Shown here piece after piece: positions 1-7,254 of a stretch of DNA of 14,299 bases. The notes below the pieces were generated by a model. The model did not search any database. It was not told the origin of the DNA and worked only from the letters and a program-made list of their open reading frames with translations. Position numbers and translations under genes: made by a program. Positions within the stretch are counted from its first letter, which is position 1; each line of letters begins with the position of its first letter. The stretch lies in assembly GCA_002327525.1 (NCBI GenBank), contig DCWG01000121.1, positions 1-14,299 of the forward strand, given 5' to 3'. This DNA is from Gammaproteobacteria bacterium UBA2168. Its GTDB lineage: Bacteria; Pseudomonadota; Gammaproteobacteria; Pseudomonadales; Azotimanducaceae.

Positions 1-1
1 A

Positions 2-352
2 TCCGTGGGTGCGGTCACACATGTCCTGACTCCTGCTCAGCACGATGCGGCGCTCGCTGTTACGAGTCACCTGCCGCATCTGCTGGCGTTTGCCTATGTG
101 GAGAGCCTGCCCGGCGATCTCAGCACCCTGGCAGGCCCCGGGTTTCGGGATTTCACGAGGATAGCCGCGTCGAACCCGGACATGTGGCAGCGCATCTTTC
201 GCATGAATCGTGGCCTGCTGCTCGCGGCACTGGATACGTTTCACGGCGCGCTCGATGAGCTGGAACGGGCTCTACGCGATAGGGACGACGAGCAGCTGAG
301 CGCTCTGATCGCGGATGCGGCGAAACGCCGGAGGAAATTCAGTGCGCAGTGA
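2..352 (+). CDS. tyrA: Prephenate dehydrogenase, C-terminal part (5' end outside window)
   Basis: This is the last ~116 residues of a prephenate dehydrogenase, which oxidatively decarboxylates prephenate to 4-hydroxyphenylpyruvate in cytoplasmic tyrosine synthesis. The visible part is the helical dimerisation domain. It contains the family stretch TSHLPHLLAFAYV, then GPGFRDFTRIAASNPDMW and an R..LL.ALD helix typical of TyrA. The reading frame is open to the left edge, so the NAD-binding domain lies outside the window. The stop (350-352) overlaps the likely cmk GTG start by 11 bases, implying translational coupling. In many gammaproteobacteria aroA follows tyrA or is fused to it. Here the protein simply ends and cmk begins. 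Family assignment is from remembered motifs and is fairly secure. Confidence 0.88.
   Translation, partial: SVGAVTHVLTPAQHDAALAVTSHLPHLLAFAYVESLPGDLSTLAGPGFRDFTRIAASNPDMWQRIFRMNRGLLLAALDTFHGALDELERALRDRDDEQLSALIADAAKRRRKFSAQ
330..335 (+). promoter_or_regulatory. Shine-Dalgarno that sets the cmk start
   Basis: GGAGGA lies inside the tyrA 3' end, 6 bases before a GTG at 342. This favours the GTG over the in-frame ATG at 315, which lies upstream of the site and would add nine residues absent from the usual Cmk N-terminus. Confidence 0.75.
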
Positions 353-1016
353 GATTCCGGTCGTCGCCATAGATGGTCCGAGCGGGTCGGGCAAGGGAAC
401 GCTGGCAGCGATGCTCGCCGAGCGCCTGGGCTGGCATTACCTCGACAGCGGAGCCCTGTATCGGGTGGTGGCGGCAGCCGCACTCGCACGCTCGGTGGCA
501 CTGGATGACGAAACCGCCCTTGCGCGGCTCGTGGGAATGCTCGAGATAGAGTTCCGGGGGCAGGAGGTAGTGGTGGATGGCGAAGATCTCGGTGGGCGCA
601 TCCGCCACGACGAGGTGAGCATTACAGCGTCCAGGGTTGCCGCGCTGCCGGCGGTGCGAGCCGCGATTCTCGACATACAACACTCGATGAGACGCCCTCC
701 GGGCCTGGTCGCGGACGGCAGGGACATGGGCACCGAGGTGTTTCCGGACGCGCTGCTCAAGATTTTCCTGGACGCAAGTGCGCAGGTACGCGCGGAAAGG
801 CGCTATAAACAGTTGAAAAACAAAGGGTTGGATGTTAGCGTTCGCGCCCTTCTCGCCAACATCCAGGAACGGGATGAGCGGGATAGAGGGCGCGCTGCAT
901 CACCATTGGTCCCGGCAGAGGATGCCGAGATACTAAACAGCACTACGTTGACCATCGATGAAGTGCTAAATCGCGTCCATGCTCTCGTGTGCGAGCGTAT
1001 TGAGCCGAGTAACTGA
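342..1016 (+). CDS. cmk: Cytidylate (CMP/dCMP) kinase
   Basis: Transfers the gamma-phosphate of ATP to CMP or dCMP in the cytoplasm, recycling pyrimidine monophosphates. From the GTG start the protein has 224 residues, close to the ~227 of E. coli Cmk. The P-loop GPSGSGKGT is at residues 12-20 and is followed by the CMP-site segment LDSGALYR (34-41). Further on come the conserved DGRDMGTEVFPDA, KIFLDAS and ERR motifs, a lid-like region with RDERDRGRA, and a C-terminal LNSTTLTIDEV. The start was chosen because GGAGGA sits 6 bases upstream. It overlaps the end of tyrA and precedes rpsA, the order known from enterics and pseudomonads. No key residue appears to be missing. Confidence 0.96.
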   Translation: MRSEIPVVAIDGPSGSGKGTLAAMLAERLGWHYLDSGALYRVVAAAALARSVALDDETALARLVGMLEIEFRGQEVVVDGEDLGGRIRHDEVSITASRVAALPAVRAAILDIQHSMRRPPGLVADGRDMGTEVFPDALLKIFLDASAQVRAERRYKQLKNKGLDVSVRALLANIQERDERDRGRAASPLVPAEDAEILNSTTLTIDEVLNRVHALVCERIEPSN

Positions 1017-1139
1017 GGCACAAGCGACCGGGAGCTACCGCGATCGCGGTGTGCAGCGTTAACAGTAACTAACAACACTACACGGAGATGTCGTGTCCCC
1101 GTCCCCCGGGGAGCAATTGCGACGAACAGATAACAACCC
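1017..1139 (+). promoter_or_regulatory. rpsA 5' leader lacking a proximal Shine-Dalgarno
   Basis: The 123 bases between cmk and rpsA contain no purine-rich ribosome site at normal distance. The 15 bases before the ATG read as an A/C-rich stretch (acagataacaaccc). Structure is visible: a perfect 14-base palindrome at 1037-1050 (accgcgatcgcggt), a short CACG/CGTG hairpin at 1081-1095, a CCCCCGGGG element at 1103-1111 and GCAATTGC at 1113-1120. The only GGGGAG (1108-1113) lies 26 bases upstream and partly within the GC element. In E. coli, rpsA is known to be translated from a structured SD-less leader that S1 represses, so a similar autogenous control is inferred here. Confidence 0.5.
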
Positions 1140-2822
1140 ATGAGCGAAAGTTTTGCCGACCTCTTTGAGGAAAGTTTGCAGACTGTCGAAATGAAGCCCG
1201 GCTCCATCGTCACCGGGACGGTCGTCGATATAGACAATGACTGGGTGGTCGTACACGCGGGCCTGAAGTCCGAAGGTGTCATTCCCAAGAACCAATTCAC
1301 CAATGAATCGGGCGAGTTCTCGCTCGCTATCGGTGATCAGGTGAAAGTGGCCATGGAAGTGGTCGACGACGGATGGGGTGAAACCCGTTTGTCGCGTGAA
1401 AAAGCACGCCGCGCCGAGACCTGGCAGATGCTGGAAGACTCGTTCGAGTCGGGCGAGGTTGTCGGCGGCGTCATCAACGGCAAGGTGAAAGGCGGTTTTA
1501 CGGTGGATGTCAGCGACATCCGTGCCTTCTTGCCGGGATCGCTGGTCGATATCCGACCACTGCGTGAAACCACTCACCTCGAAGGCCAACCGCTCGAATT
1601 CAAGGTCATCAAGCTCGACCAAAAGCGCAACAATGTTGTTGTTTCGCGGCGTGCCGTACTTGAGCAGGAAAACAGTGAAGAACGTGAGGCGTTGCTGGCT
1701 TCCCTCCAGGAGGGACAGGACGCCAAAGGGATCGTCAAGAACCTCACCGACTACGGCGCATTCGTCGATCTCGGTGGTGTCGATGGTCTGCTGCACATCA
1801 CCGACATGGCCTGGCGCCGGATTCGTCACCCGAGTGAGATGGTGAACGTGGGCGACGAAGTGGACGTCAAGATCCTCAAATTCGACCGTGAGAAAAACCG
1901 CGTGAGCCTCGGTATGAAGCAACTGGGCGACGATCCGTGGGTGGAACTCACGCGCCGCTACCCGGAAGATTCCCGCGTGCAGGCGACTGTTACCAACCTG
2001 ACGGACTACGGCTGTTTCGCCGAGGTCGAGGAGGGTGTGGAAGGCCTGGTGCACGTTTCGGAGATGGATTGGACCAACAAGAACATCCATCCGTCCAAGG
2101 TCGTGAATGTGGGCGACGAGGTGGAAGTGATGGTGCTTGACATCGACGAGGAGCGCCGTCGCATCTCACTCGGTATCAAGCAGTGCCGTCCCAACCCCTG
2201 GGAAGAGTTCGGCATCAACAATGCCCGCGGCGATCGTATCACCGGCAAGATCAAATCGATCACCGACTTTGGGATCTTCATTGGGCTGGAAGGCGATATC
2301 GACGGCCTCGTGCATCTGTCGGACATCTCCTGGAACGAGCCGGGCGAAACTGCCGTGCGCCGCTACAGGAAGGGAGAGGAAATCGAGTCGGTCATACTCT
2401 CCATCGATCCCGAGCGCGAGCGCATCTCGCTGGGCGTCAAGCAACTGGACCGGGACCCGTTTTCCGATTTCACGGCGGTCAACGACCGCGGTTCCATCAT
2501 CAAGGGTATCGTCGAGGAGATCGAGCCCAAGGAAGCCATCATTCGTCTGGCGGAAGATGTGGACGGCTTGCTCAAGGCCTCCGAGATCAGCATCGACCGT
2601 GTGGAAGATGCGCGCAATGTGCTCAGCGTGGGCCAGGAAATCGAGGTCAAGATCGTCAGCGTCGACCGCAAGAACCGTCACATTGGTCTTTCCATCAAGG
2701 CCAAGGACATCGAAGATGAGCGCACGGTGGTTCGCGAGCATCGCTCGCGAGAAAACGAGCGTGCGACCAGCGGAACCCTGGGTGACCTGATCAAGGCGCA
2801 GATGGAACAGGGCAAGGAGTAG
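1140..2822 (+). CDS. rpsA: 30S ribosomal protein S1
   Basis: S1 binds mRNA on the 30S subunit and helps start translation of weak or structured messages. The protein has 560 residues, close to the 557 of E. coli, and contains six S1 (OB-fold) repeats at roughly residues 20-87, 105-171, 192-260, 277-347, 364-434 and 451-520. The repeats are recognisable from recurring G.V....DYG.FV/F.....GL.H.S/T motifs and the R.SLG.KQ segments closing each one. The N-terminus [13 protein letters not shown] matches the ribosome-docking end of the family. The ATG is confirmed by this N-terminus although no Shine-Dalgarno precedes it. ihfB follows 9 bases after the stop, as in E. coli. Confidence 0.98.
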   Translation: MSESFADLFEESLQTVEMKPGSIVTGTVVDIDNDWVVVHAGLKSEGVIPKNQFTNESGEFSLAIGDQVKVAMEVVDDGWGETRLSREKARRAETWQMLEDSFESGEVVGGVINGKVKGGFTVDVSDIRAFLPGSLVDIRPLRETTHLEGQPLEFKVIKLDQKRNNVVVSRRAVLEQENSEEREALLASLQEGQDAKGIVKNLTDYGAFVDLGGVDGLLHITDMAWRRIRHPSEMVNVGDEVDVKILKFDREKNRVSLGMKQLGDDPWVELTRRYPEDSRVQATVTNLTDYGCFAEVEEGVEGLVHVSEMDWTNKNIHPSKVVNVGDEVEVMVLDIDEERRRISLGIKQCRPNPWEEFGINNARGDRITGKIKSITDFGIFIGLEGDIDGLVHLSDISWNEPGETAVRRYRKGEEIESVILSIDPERERISLGVKQLDRDPFSDFTAVNDRGSIIKGIVEEIEPKEAIIRLAEDVDGLLKASEISIDRVEDARNVLSVGQEIEVKIVSVDRKNRHIGLSIKAKDIEDERTVVREHRSRENERATSGTLGDLIKAQMEQGKE

Positions 2823-2831
2823 AGTGGCAGT

Positions 2832-3161
2832 ATGACTAAATCCGAGCTCATCGAGCGTATCGCGGCGACTCAGACGCAGCTGTCGGCGAAAGACGTGGAA
2901 CTGGCGGTCAAGACGATGATCGAGCAGATGTCACAAGTGCTGGCTCGGGGTCACCGAATCGAGATACGCGGGTTCGGCAGCTTTTCGCTGCACTACCGTG
3001 CGCCCCGGATCGGCCGCAATCCCAAAACCGGCGAGTCAGTTGGACTCGCCGGTAAGTACGTGCCTCACTTCAAACCGGGCAAGGAGCTACGCGAGCGTGT
3101 GAACGCGGGCATGGCACACAAGCACACTGAGCAGGTCGAAGGGGATACGTTGCGATCGTGA
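2832..3161 (+). CDS. ihfB: Integration host factor subunit beta
   Basis: IHF beta pairs with IHF alpha to bend DNA sharply at specific sites, acting in replication, recombination and sigma-54 promoter architecture. [11 protein letters not shown] starts the HU/IHF fold. [23 protein letters not shown] contains the beta-arm with the intercalating proline near residue 64, and [15 protein letters not shown] closes the fold. The protein has 109 residues against ~94 in E. coli. The excess is a hydrophilic C-terminal tail (about residues 94-109, with several His, Lys and Glu). The start lies 9 bases after rpsA and only weak purine matches precede it, so coupling to rpsA translation is likely. Confidence 0.96.
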   Translation: MTKSELIERIAATQTQLSAKDVELAVKTMIEQMSQVLARGHRIEIRGFGSFSLHYRAPRIGRNPKTGESVGLAGKYVPHFKPGKELRERVNAGMAHKHTEQVEGDTLRS

Positions 3162-3174
3162 CGGCGGCAGTTTC

Positions 3175-3468
3175 ATGAGCTGGCTCGGCCGTGTCCTGAT
3201 TTTCGTGAGTGCTGTGGTGGTGTTCGTGTTCGCAGCCATCGCCGTCAACCAGACCCATATATCATTGACCTTTCTCCTGTGGACCACGCCTGAAATAAGC
3301 GTGTTCTGGTGGCTGCTGATTGCCTTCATCACCGGTCTCAGCCTTGGTGCGTTGTGGTTCGCCGTGGTGTCCACGCGGCAGCGCTTGCGCGAGGCAAAGC
3401 TCAATCGAGAGCTTTCGGCCAGCCAGAAGGAACTCAGCCAGCTGCGAAACCTGCCTGTGCAGGAGTAA
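3175..3468 (+). CDS. lapA: LapA domain inner-membrane protein (LPS assembly)
   Basis: A 97-residue protein of the LapA/YciS family. It is a small inner-membrane partner of LapB in the FtsH-LapB control of LpxC, and so of LPS amount. Two membrane segments are visible: residues ~5-24 (rich in Val, Phe and Ala) and ~43-64 (VFWWLLIAFITGLSLGALWF). They are separated by the typical NQ..I.L.FLLWTTPEIS loop and followed by a charged cytoplasmic coiled-coil-like tail with R.RLREAKLNREL. It starts 13 bases after ihfB. The ribosome site is poor (GGCGGC). In E. coli lapB follows at once; here a 253-base gap intervenes. Confidence 0.9.
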   Translation: MSWLGRVLIFVSAVVVFVFAAIAVNQTHISLTFLLWTTPEISVFWWLLIAFITGLSLGALWFAVVSTRQRLREAKLNRELSASQKELSQLRNLPVQE

Positions 3469-3481
3469 CTGTTTGCCTGTC

Positions 3482-3504
3482 GCGCGCGCAGCGCGCGCTC
3501 TTTT
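3482..3504 (+). terminator. Possible Rho-independent terminator after lapA
   Basis: Two 8-base GC arms (3482-3489 and 3491-3498) can form a hairpin of about seven pairs with a 3-base loop. TCTTTT follows directly. It begins 13 bases after the lapA stop. The T run is short, so termination may be partial. Confidence 0.5.
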
Positions 3505-3529
3505 CCGAACCCCGCAAGGGGCTTCGGAA
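3503..3529 (+). repeat. Strong inverted repeat with GCAA tetraloop
   Basis: The arm TTCCGAA (3503-3509) pairs exactly with TTCGGAA (3523-3529). Inside it CCCC (3510-3513) pairs with GGGG (3518-3521) around a GCAA loop, with one bulged C at 3522. This is 11 base pairs closed by a stable GNRA-type loop, more like a structured RNA or a dispersed palindromic element than chance. No T run follows it. Confidence 0.6.
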
Positions 3530-3721
3530 TGCTCGGGGTCATCGACTTCGTTCTGGTTCGTCCGCGCCCGACGTGTCGGGTCTGACCTGGTTGGGATTTG
3601 AGGTCCGGCGGTATGGGCGCGTTGAGGTGGAAGGCCCGTCAGGGTGCCGGAATTGAATTCGGGGGTCTTTTTACTGGCTAGATTCCTCGCAGGAGGGGGC
3701 GGCCAGCCATATACTCCGCGG

Positions 3722-4939
3722 GTGGACAACGTGTTGCTCTATTTCCTCCTCGTGATCGCGCTGGGTATCGGGTTTCTGCTCGGCAGGCGTGAGCGCAGGC
3801 GCAGGCCCAAGGTCGAAGGTGTGGTGTCGAGGGACTATTTTCGGGGCCTCAATCATCTGTTGAACGAACGCCCGGACCTGGCGATCGATACGTTCGTCGA
3901 AGCCATGGTGGTGAGTGACGACACCATCGATACGCACCTGGCACTCGGCTCGCTGGTGCGGCGTCGCGGAGAGGTGGACAAGGCGATCCGGATACACCAG
4001 AACCTGCTGGCGCGACCGGTGCTCTCCGGTGGCAATCGGGTTCAAGTGGAGCTGGAGCTTGCTCGTGACTATCTGATGGCGGGCCTCCTGGATAGGGCGG
4101 AAACCCTGTTGCGGGAGCTGGTTGGCAAAAGCGGTTCTCACCGTACCGAGGCGCTCAAACTGCTGTTGCGTATCTACGAGCGCGAGCGCGAATGGGGGCG
4201 GGCGATGGAGACCGGGAAACGGCTGATTCGTCATGATCGCGATATGCGGCGGCGGATCGCTCACTACTACTGTGAACTCGCAGAAGAGGCCATGGCGGTA
4301 TCTGATCTGAGATCGGCGCGTAGCGAACTGGCTCGTGCGCTGCAGATGGATGGCCGTTGCGCGCGTGCGAACCTGGTCGGTGCGCGGCTCGAGTTGCAGG
4401 CGAGTCGCTATAAGGAAGTATTGCGCTTGCTCGAACGTGTGCGCGATCAGGATGCAACGCTGGCCGGGGAGTGTCTCGGCCTCTACGAGCAGGCTTCTAT
4501 CGCGTTGGGGGATGCCAGCGCGCTGGTGCGTTTTGCGAGCGAGAGCCTCGAAAAGGCGCCGGCCATTGAGCTGGTGAACACGCTTCGCCACCACGTGGAG
4601 CTGTCTGGGGATCCGGAGGCGGCGCGCTCGTACATCGTGGAACACCTTCTGCACCACCCTAACCTGGCGGGTTTCGTGATGCTGTTGCAGGTGCTGGACA
4701 AGGCGGGTGAGTCGCTTTCGCCCGAGTACGTGCGTCTGGTTAGACGCATGTCGGAAGCTCTGTTGGAAAAGCAACCACGCTACCGGTGTCAATCGTGCGG
4801 ATTCAGCGGAAAAAACCTCATGTGGCAATGCCCGAGCTGCCACGAATGGGGTTCGATGGGCGCACTGCTGCCCGGCGCTCTCGTCGAAGAAACCAAGGAC
4901 GGTGGCTGGGCGAGAGCGTACGGTACCTGGCAGGCCTGA
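3722..4939 (+). CDS. lapB: Lipopolysaccharide assembly protein B (TPR adaptor for FtsH)
   Basis: LapB (YciM) is an inner-membrane anchored TPR protein that presents LpxC to FtsH, limiting lipid A synthesis. The N-terminal membrane helix (about residues 3-21, LLYFLLVIALGIGFLLGRR) is followed by the family motif RDYFRGLNHLLNERPDLAID, then successive TPR-like helices. A C-terminal rubredoxin-like zinc site reads YRCQSCGFSGKNLMWQCPSC, a CxxC plus CxxC pair. From GTG 3722 the protein has 405 residues (389 in E. coli). GTG 3731 is also possible. An ATG at 3644 would add residues before the membrane anchor and is unlikely. No good Shine-Dalgarno precedes 3722, but a TATACT at 3710-3715 would start an RNA close to the GTG. 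Confidence 0.92.
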   Translation: MDNVLLYFLLVIALGIGFLLGRRERRRRPKVEGVVSRDYFRGLNHLLNERPDLAIDTFVEAMVVSDDTIDTHLALGSLVRRRGEVDKAIRIHQNLLARPVLSGGNRVQVELELARDYLMAGLLDRAETLLRELVGKSGSHRTEALKLLLRIYEREREWGRAMETGKRLIRHDRDMRRRIAHYYCELAEEAMAVSDLRSARSELARALQMDGRCARANLVGARLELQASRYKEVLRLLERVRDQDATLAGECLGLYEQASIALGDASALVRFASESLEKAPAIELVNTLRHHVELSGDPEAARSYIVEHLLHHPNLAGFVMLLQVLDKAGESLSPEYVRLVRRMSEALLEKQPRYRCQSCGFSGKNLMWQCPSCHEWGSMGALLPGALVEETKDGGWARAYGTWQA

Positions 4940-5024
4940 CTGAAGTCTGGGCGGGTACATCTCTGCTGTGTGTGGAGCGCTGGCATCACTAGGCTGGTTG
5001 CTCCATTATCGACTGGAGCCAATC

Positions 5025-5309
5025 ATGCAACACGTCACACGGCAGCTCTGCGCGTATCTGCTCGCCTTCCTGCTCCTCGTTCCGGCCGCATACGCGGTGC
5101 CGGATGAGGAGCGCAACGTCAATGTCAACCGGGACAACGCCGAGACTATCGCCGAGGTGCTCGACGGTGTTGGAATACGCCGTGCGGAGGCCATCGTGGA
5201 ATACCGGAAAGCCTACGGCCAATTCTTCGGCCTTGAAGATCTCGTCGAAGTGCGGGGCATCGGGGAACAGACCGTCGCGACGAACGCGGAGCGCATCCGC
5301 TTCGAGTAA
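5025..5309 (+). CDS. Secreted ComEA-like helix-hairpin-helix protein
   Basis: A 94-residue protein with a signal peptide (residues ~1-24, hydrophobic LLAFLLLVPAAYA, cleavage likely before VPDEE) and one ComEA-type (HhH)2 domain. Asn-rich VNVNRDNAETI leads into LDGVGIRRAEAIVEYR and then LVEVRGIGEQTVATNAERI, the two glycine-turn hairpins that contact the DNA backbone. ComEA proteins bind incoming DNA in the periplasm during natural transformation, and many small gammaproteobacterial relatives have this single-domain form. The ATG was chosen because GGAG lies 6 bases upstream at 5015-5018. A longer start at 4968 would spoil the signal peptide. It lies 85 bases after lapB. A competence role is inferred from the family only. 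Confidence 0.88.
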   Translation: MQHVTRQLCAYLLAFLLLVPAAYAVPDEERNVNVNRDNAETIAEVLDGVGIRRAEAIVEYRKAYGQFFGLEDLVEVRGIGEQTVATNAERIRFE

Positions 5310-5324
5310 CAGACCTTGCACAGA

Positions 5325-5358
5325 GGCCGGGCTCATTCCCGCGGCCCGGTCTTCCCCT
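5325..5358 (+). terminator. Hairpin between convergent comEA-like gene and glycosyltransferase
   Basis: GGCCGGGC (5325-5332) pairs with GCCCGGTC (5344-5351), including one G-T pair, around an 11-base loop. The T/C-rich TTCCCCTT follows on the + strand. It lies 15 bases past the stop of the HhH gene and inside the end of the facing glycosyltransferase gene. It could end transcription from the left. The tail is weak. Confidence 0.45.
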
Positions 5359-6274
5359 TCAGTCCGTGCAGCGCGCCGCGAACCACCTCGCGCACGATGG
5401 TGGCACGAGCAGGTCCGTAGATGAAGTGGGCGGCGGTCAACATGAGCAGGCGTTTCAGATCGAAGATGATCCAGCGCGCGAATGCGTGTGGGCGCCGGTA
5501 CAACAGAATGCTGTTGCGCACGATGAAGTAGAGGCGAAACGCATCGTGCAGGACAATCGCGCGGCCCCGGAAGCCGGGCGGCGTGACACAACGCTCTCCC
5601 AGCCGGTGGTCCATCCGTGCATCAACTACCAAATACAGAGACAGACCCAGCGTCCGGGCGCGGAAAACCCAGTCGGTGTCGATGTGATCGATGAAAAGCG
5701 CTTGATCCATGAGCCCGACACGCCCCAGCGAAGCACGCGGGATAAGTGCTCCCGAGGTAATCATCATGTCCGTGCGCGCGTAGCCGCCAGCACTGGAGTG
5801 TACGTTTGATTTGTACCTGCGCCAGCCCTCAAATCGGTGGGTGGTGACGATTCTTCCGGAGATCGTATCCCGATAACAAGGACCTACCGCACCGATTTCC
5901 TCCTCCGGGCCCATCTCCGATAAACCACGCAACAACGCCGCCACCATTCCGGGTGCGGGGATGCTGTCGTGGTCGAGCAGGAGTACGTGCGTGGCGCCGC
6001 TCTGCAATGCAGCCTCTATGCCCGCGTTGAGTGCCGTGGCGAGCCCCGTGTTGTGCATCTGGGGCATGTGCCGGGCGCCCGCAGCCGCACACAGGTTCTC
6101 GATTCCGGCGCAGGCGGGTTGGCTGTTATCCACGACGATGAGCGCCTGGGTCTGAGAGCACGCGGCGCGCAGAACCCGTTCGAAGTGTGACGGGTCCGGG
6201 TGGTAGGCGACACACACCGCCACGACGTGTGTTCGTGACCCGCCCCGGGCGTCAGAATTCAGGACGGCCGACAT
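5333..6274 (-). CDS. GT2 family glycosyltransferase, rhamnosyltransferase-like
   Basis: A cytoplasmic GT-A fold enzyme that probably adds one sugar, perhaps rhamnose, from a nucleotide donor to a lipid-linked glycan. From the ATG at 6274 it has 313 residues. Visible motifs are VCVAYHPD (first strand), LIVVDNSQP, the GLATALNAGIEAAL donor helix, LLLDHDS (the DxD-type metal site) and the acceptor-side IDHIDTDWVFRARTLG, which fits the ED-type catalytic region. A C-terminal amphipathic stretch with YFIVRNSILLYRR resembles TIGR01556-like rhamnosyltransferases. The start is uncertain: ATG 6313 is also in frame and neither has a good ribosome site. The gene overlaps the end of the upstream glycosyltransferase by 23 bases, so the two form an operon. 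Confidence 0.85.
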   Translation of the reverse strand: MSAVLNSDARGGSRTHVVAVCVAYHPDPSHFERVLRAACSQTQALIVVDNSQPACAGIENLCAAAGARHMPQMHNTGLATALNAGIEAALQSGATHVLLLDHDSIPAPGMVAALLRGLSEMGPEEEIGAVGPCYRDTISGRIVTTHRFEGWRRYKSNVHSSAGGYARTDMMITSGALIPRASLGRVGLMDQALFIDHIDTDWVFRARTLGLSLYLVVDARMDHRLGERCVTPPGFRGRAIVLHDAFRLYFIVRNSILLYRRPHAFARWIIFDLKRLLMLTAAHFIYGPARATIVREVVRGALHGLKGKTGPRE

Positions 6275-7187
6275 CCTGGCGCGTGGCCGCGGTAATTCTC
6301 GCGCGGCGCACATATCTCGTGTGACGGATGACCAGCAGAGGCAAATGAGCGATGAAACGCAGGTACACGCCCAGCCTCACCAGTGGCAGAAAACCGGGCG
6401 GATAAACACCTGCGAAATGCTTCTGGAAGTAGCGGGCGAAACCGCGGGTCTTGTGCCACTCGATGAACACGGGAGAGGCGCGGCTCGAGGAAGCGTGGTG
6501 TGTGAGGCGCGCGTGCGGACACACCCAGGGAGTGCCGCCCGAGCGCAGCAGCCGCAGGCAGAGGTCGATATCCTCCACGTGCAGGAAGTATTGCTCGTCG
6601 AACCCACCAAGCACGTCAAAAGTGTCGCGCTTCATCAGCATTGCGGCGCCACTTACGACGTTGACGGGGCTGGTATCGGTGATCGGATGTTGAGAATGCT
6701 GATTGAAGCGGCGGAAATAGGGATGGTTGGGCGCCAGGTGGTACAGGCGCGTCCACTCGACCGTCGCGCGCCACGGTGTGAGCACGTCGCGTCGGCCGCC
6801 GCGTTGTTCCGTGCCATCCGGGTTGACCAGTAGCGGACTCACGATGAAGGGATCAGGCAGGTCCCGGGCCGTGTCGAGGAGTGCAGGCAGCGTGTTCTGA
6901 TCGAGCACGCAGTCCGGGTTGATGAACAGCAGATATTCAGAATCAGCGGGAGCTGAGTTAGCGCCCAGATTGCAGCCGCGGGCGAAGCCGATGTTGCCCT
7001 GTCCGGTGATCAGCAAGACTCTATCGTCAGCTGCTTCGAGGTGTCTCAGCGCATTCACGGTTTCCGGAGGATTGCCGTTGTTCACCACTACCAGTGTATC
7101 CAGGCCATCCTGGGCCAACAGGGTGGTGATGGACCTGCCGAGCACCTGGCCGGTGTGGTAGGTGACGAGAATCGTAGCGGTAGACAC
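6252..7187 (-). CDS. GT2 family glycosyltransferase
   Basis: A 311-residue GT-A enzyme, probably adding a sugar to the growing surface glycan at the inner face of the cytoplasmic membrane. In order it shows ILVTYHTG (residues 6-13), LVVVNNGN, GNIGFARGCNLGA, the metal-site motif FINPDC (NPD at 90-92) and GGFDEQYFLHVEDIDLCLR, with the catalytic EDID at 205-208. These match WbbL/rhamnosyltransferase-type GT2 proteins; donor and linkage cannot be read. The start is GTG 7187 because GGAGGGG lies just upstream. A longer ATG start at 7250 would run into the divergent gene's start. It is the first gene of a two-gene - strand unit and overlaps the next gene. Confidence 0.88.
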   Translation of the reverse strand: MSTATILVTYHTGQVLGRSITTLLAQDGLDTLVVVNNGNPPETVNALRHLEAADDRVLLITGQGNIGFARGCNLGANSAPADSEYLLFINPDCVLDQNTLPALLDTARDLPDPFIVSPLLVNPDGTEQRGGRRDVLTPWRATVEWTRLYHLAPNHPYFRRFNQHSQHPITDTSPVNVVSGAAMLMKRDTFDVLGGFDEQYFLHVEDIDLCLRLLRSGGTPWVCPHARLTHHASSSRASPVFIEWHKTRGFARYFQKHFAGVYPPGFLPLVRLGVYLRFIAHLPLLVIRHTRYVRRARITAATRQDVGRPEF

Positions 7188-7254
7188 TTCCCCTCCAGAG
7201 GGTGCTACTTTAGCAGATCCGGGACACAGAGCTTCCCTGGGTAGGGGCATTTAT
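7188..7254. promoter_or_regulatory. Divergent promoter region between glycosyltransferases and fusion gene
   Basis: Only 67 bases separate the GTG of the leftward glycosyltransferase from the TTG of the rightward fusion gene, so both transcription starts must lie here or inside the genes. Good ribosome sites face both ways: GGAGGGG before 7187 on the - strand and AGGGG (7243-7247) before 7255 on the + strand. On the - strand a CTAAAGT around 7208-7214 is a weak -10 candidate. No clear -35 is seen. Confidence 0.45.

Larger units (their letters stand above)
3469..3721 (+). other. Hairpin-rich gap between lapA and lapB
   Basis: No convincing gene is visible in these 253 bases. They contain a GC-repeat hairpin with a short T run just after lapA (3482-3504), a strong GNRA-looped hairpin (3503-3529), an imperfect CCCGA/TCGGG hairpin (3567-3580) and a T run at 3667-3672 after a weak inverted repeat. 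A purine-rich AGGAGGGGG stands at 3691-3699. A TATACT hexamer at 3710-3715 ends 6 bases before the probable lapB GTG. The gap could be a terminator-promoter junction, a small RNA or a dispersed repeat. The sequence alone does not decide. Confidence 0.5.

Noticed and set aside
1059..2090. Long - strand frame opposite rpsA (343 codons)
   Set aside because: It lies antisense to the clear S1 gene and its translation shows no known family; codon bias of the real gene leaves the opposite frame open.
3541..3660. tRNA-like look of the lapA-lapB gap (ggttcg segments)
   Set aside because: No acceptor stem or anticodon arm can be formed around it.
3671..4960. Long - strand frame opposite lapB (429 codons)
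   Set aside because: Antisense shadow of a well-supported gene, with no recognisable domain.
7162..7254. Longer N-terminus for the fusion protein from ATG 7162
   Set aside because: It would overlap the divergent glycosyltransferase start and lacks a ribosome site; TTG 7255 has AGGGG at good distance.
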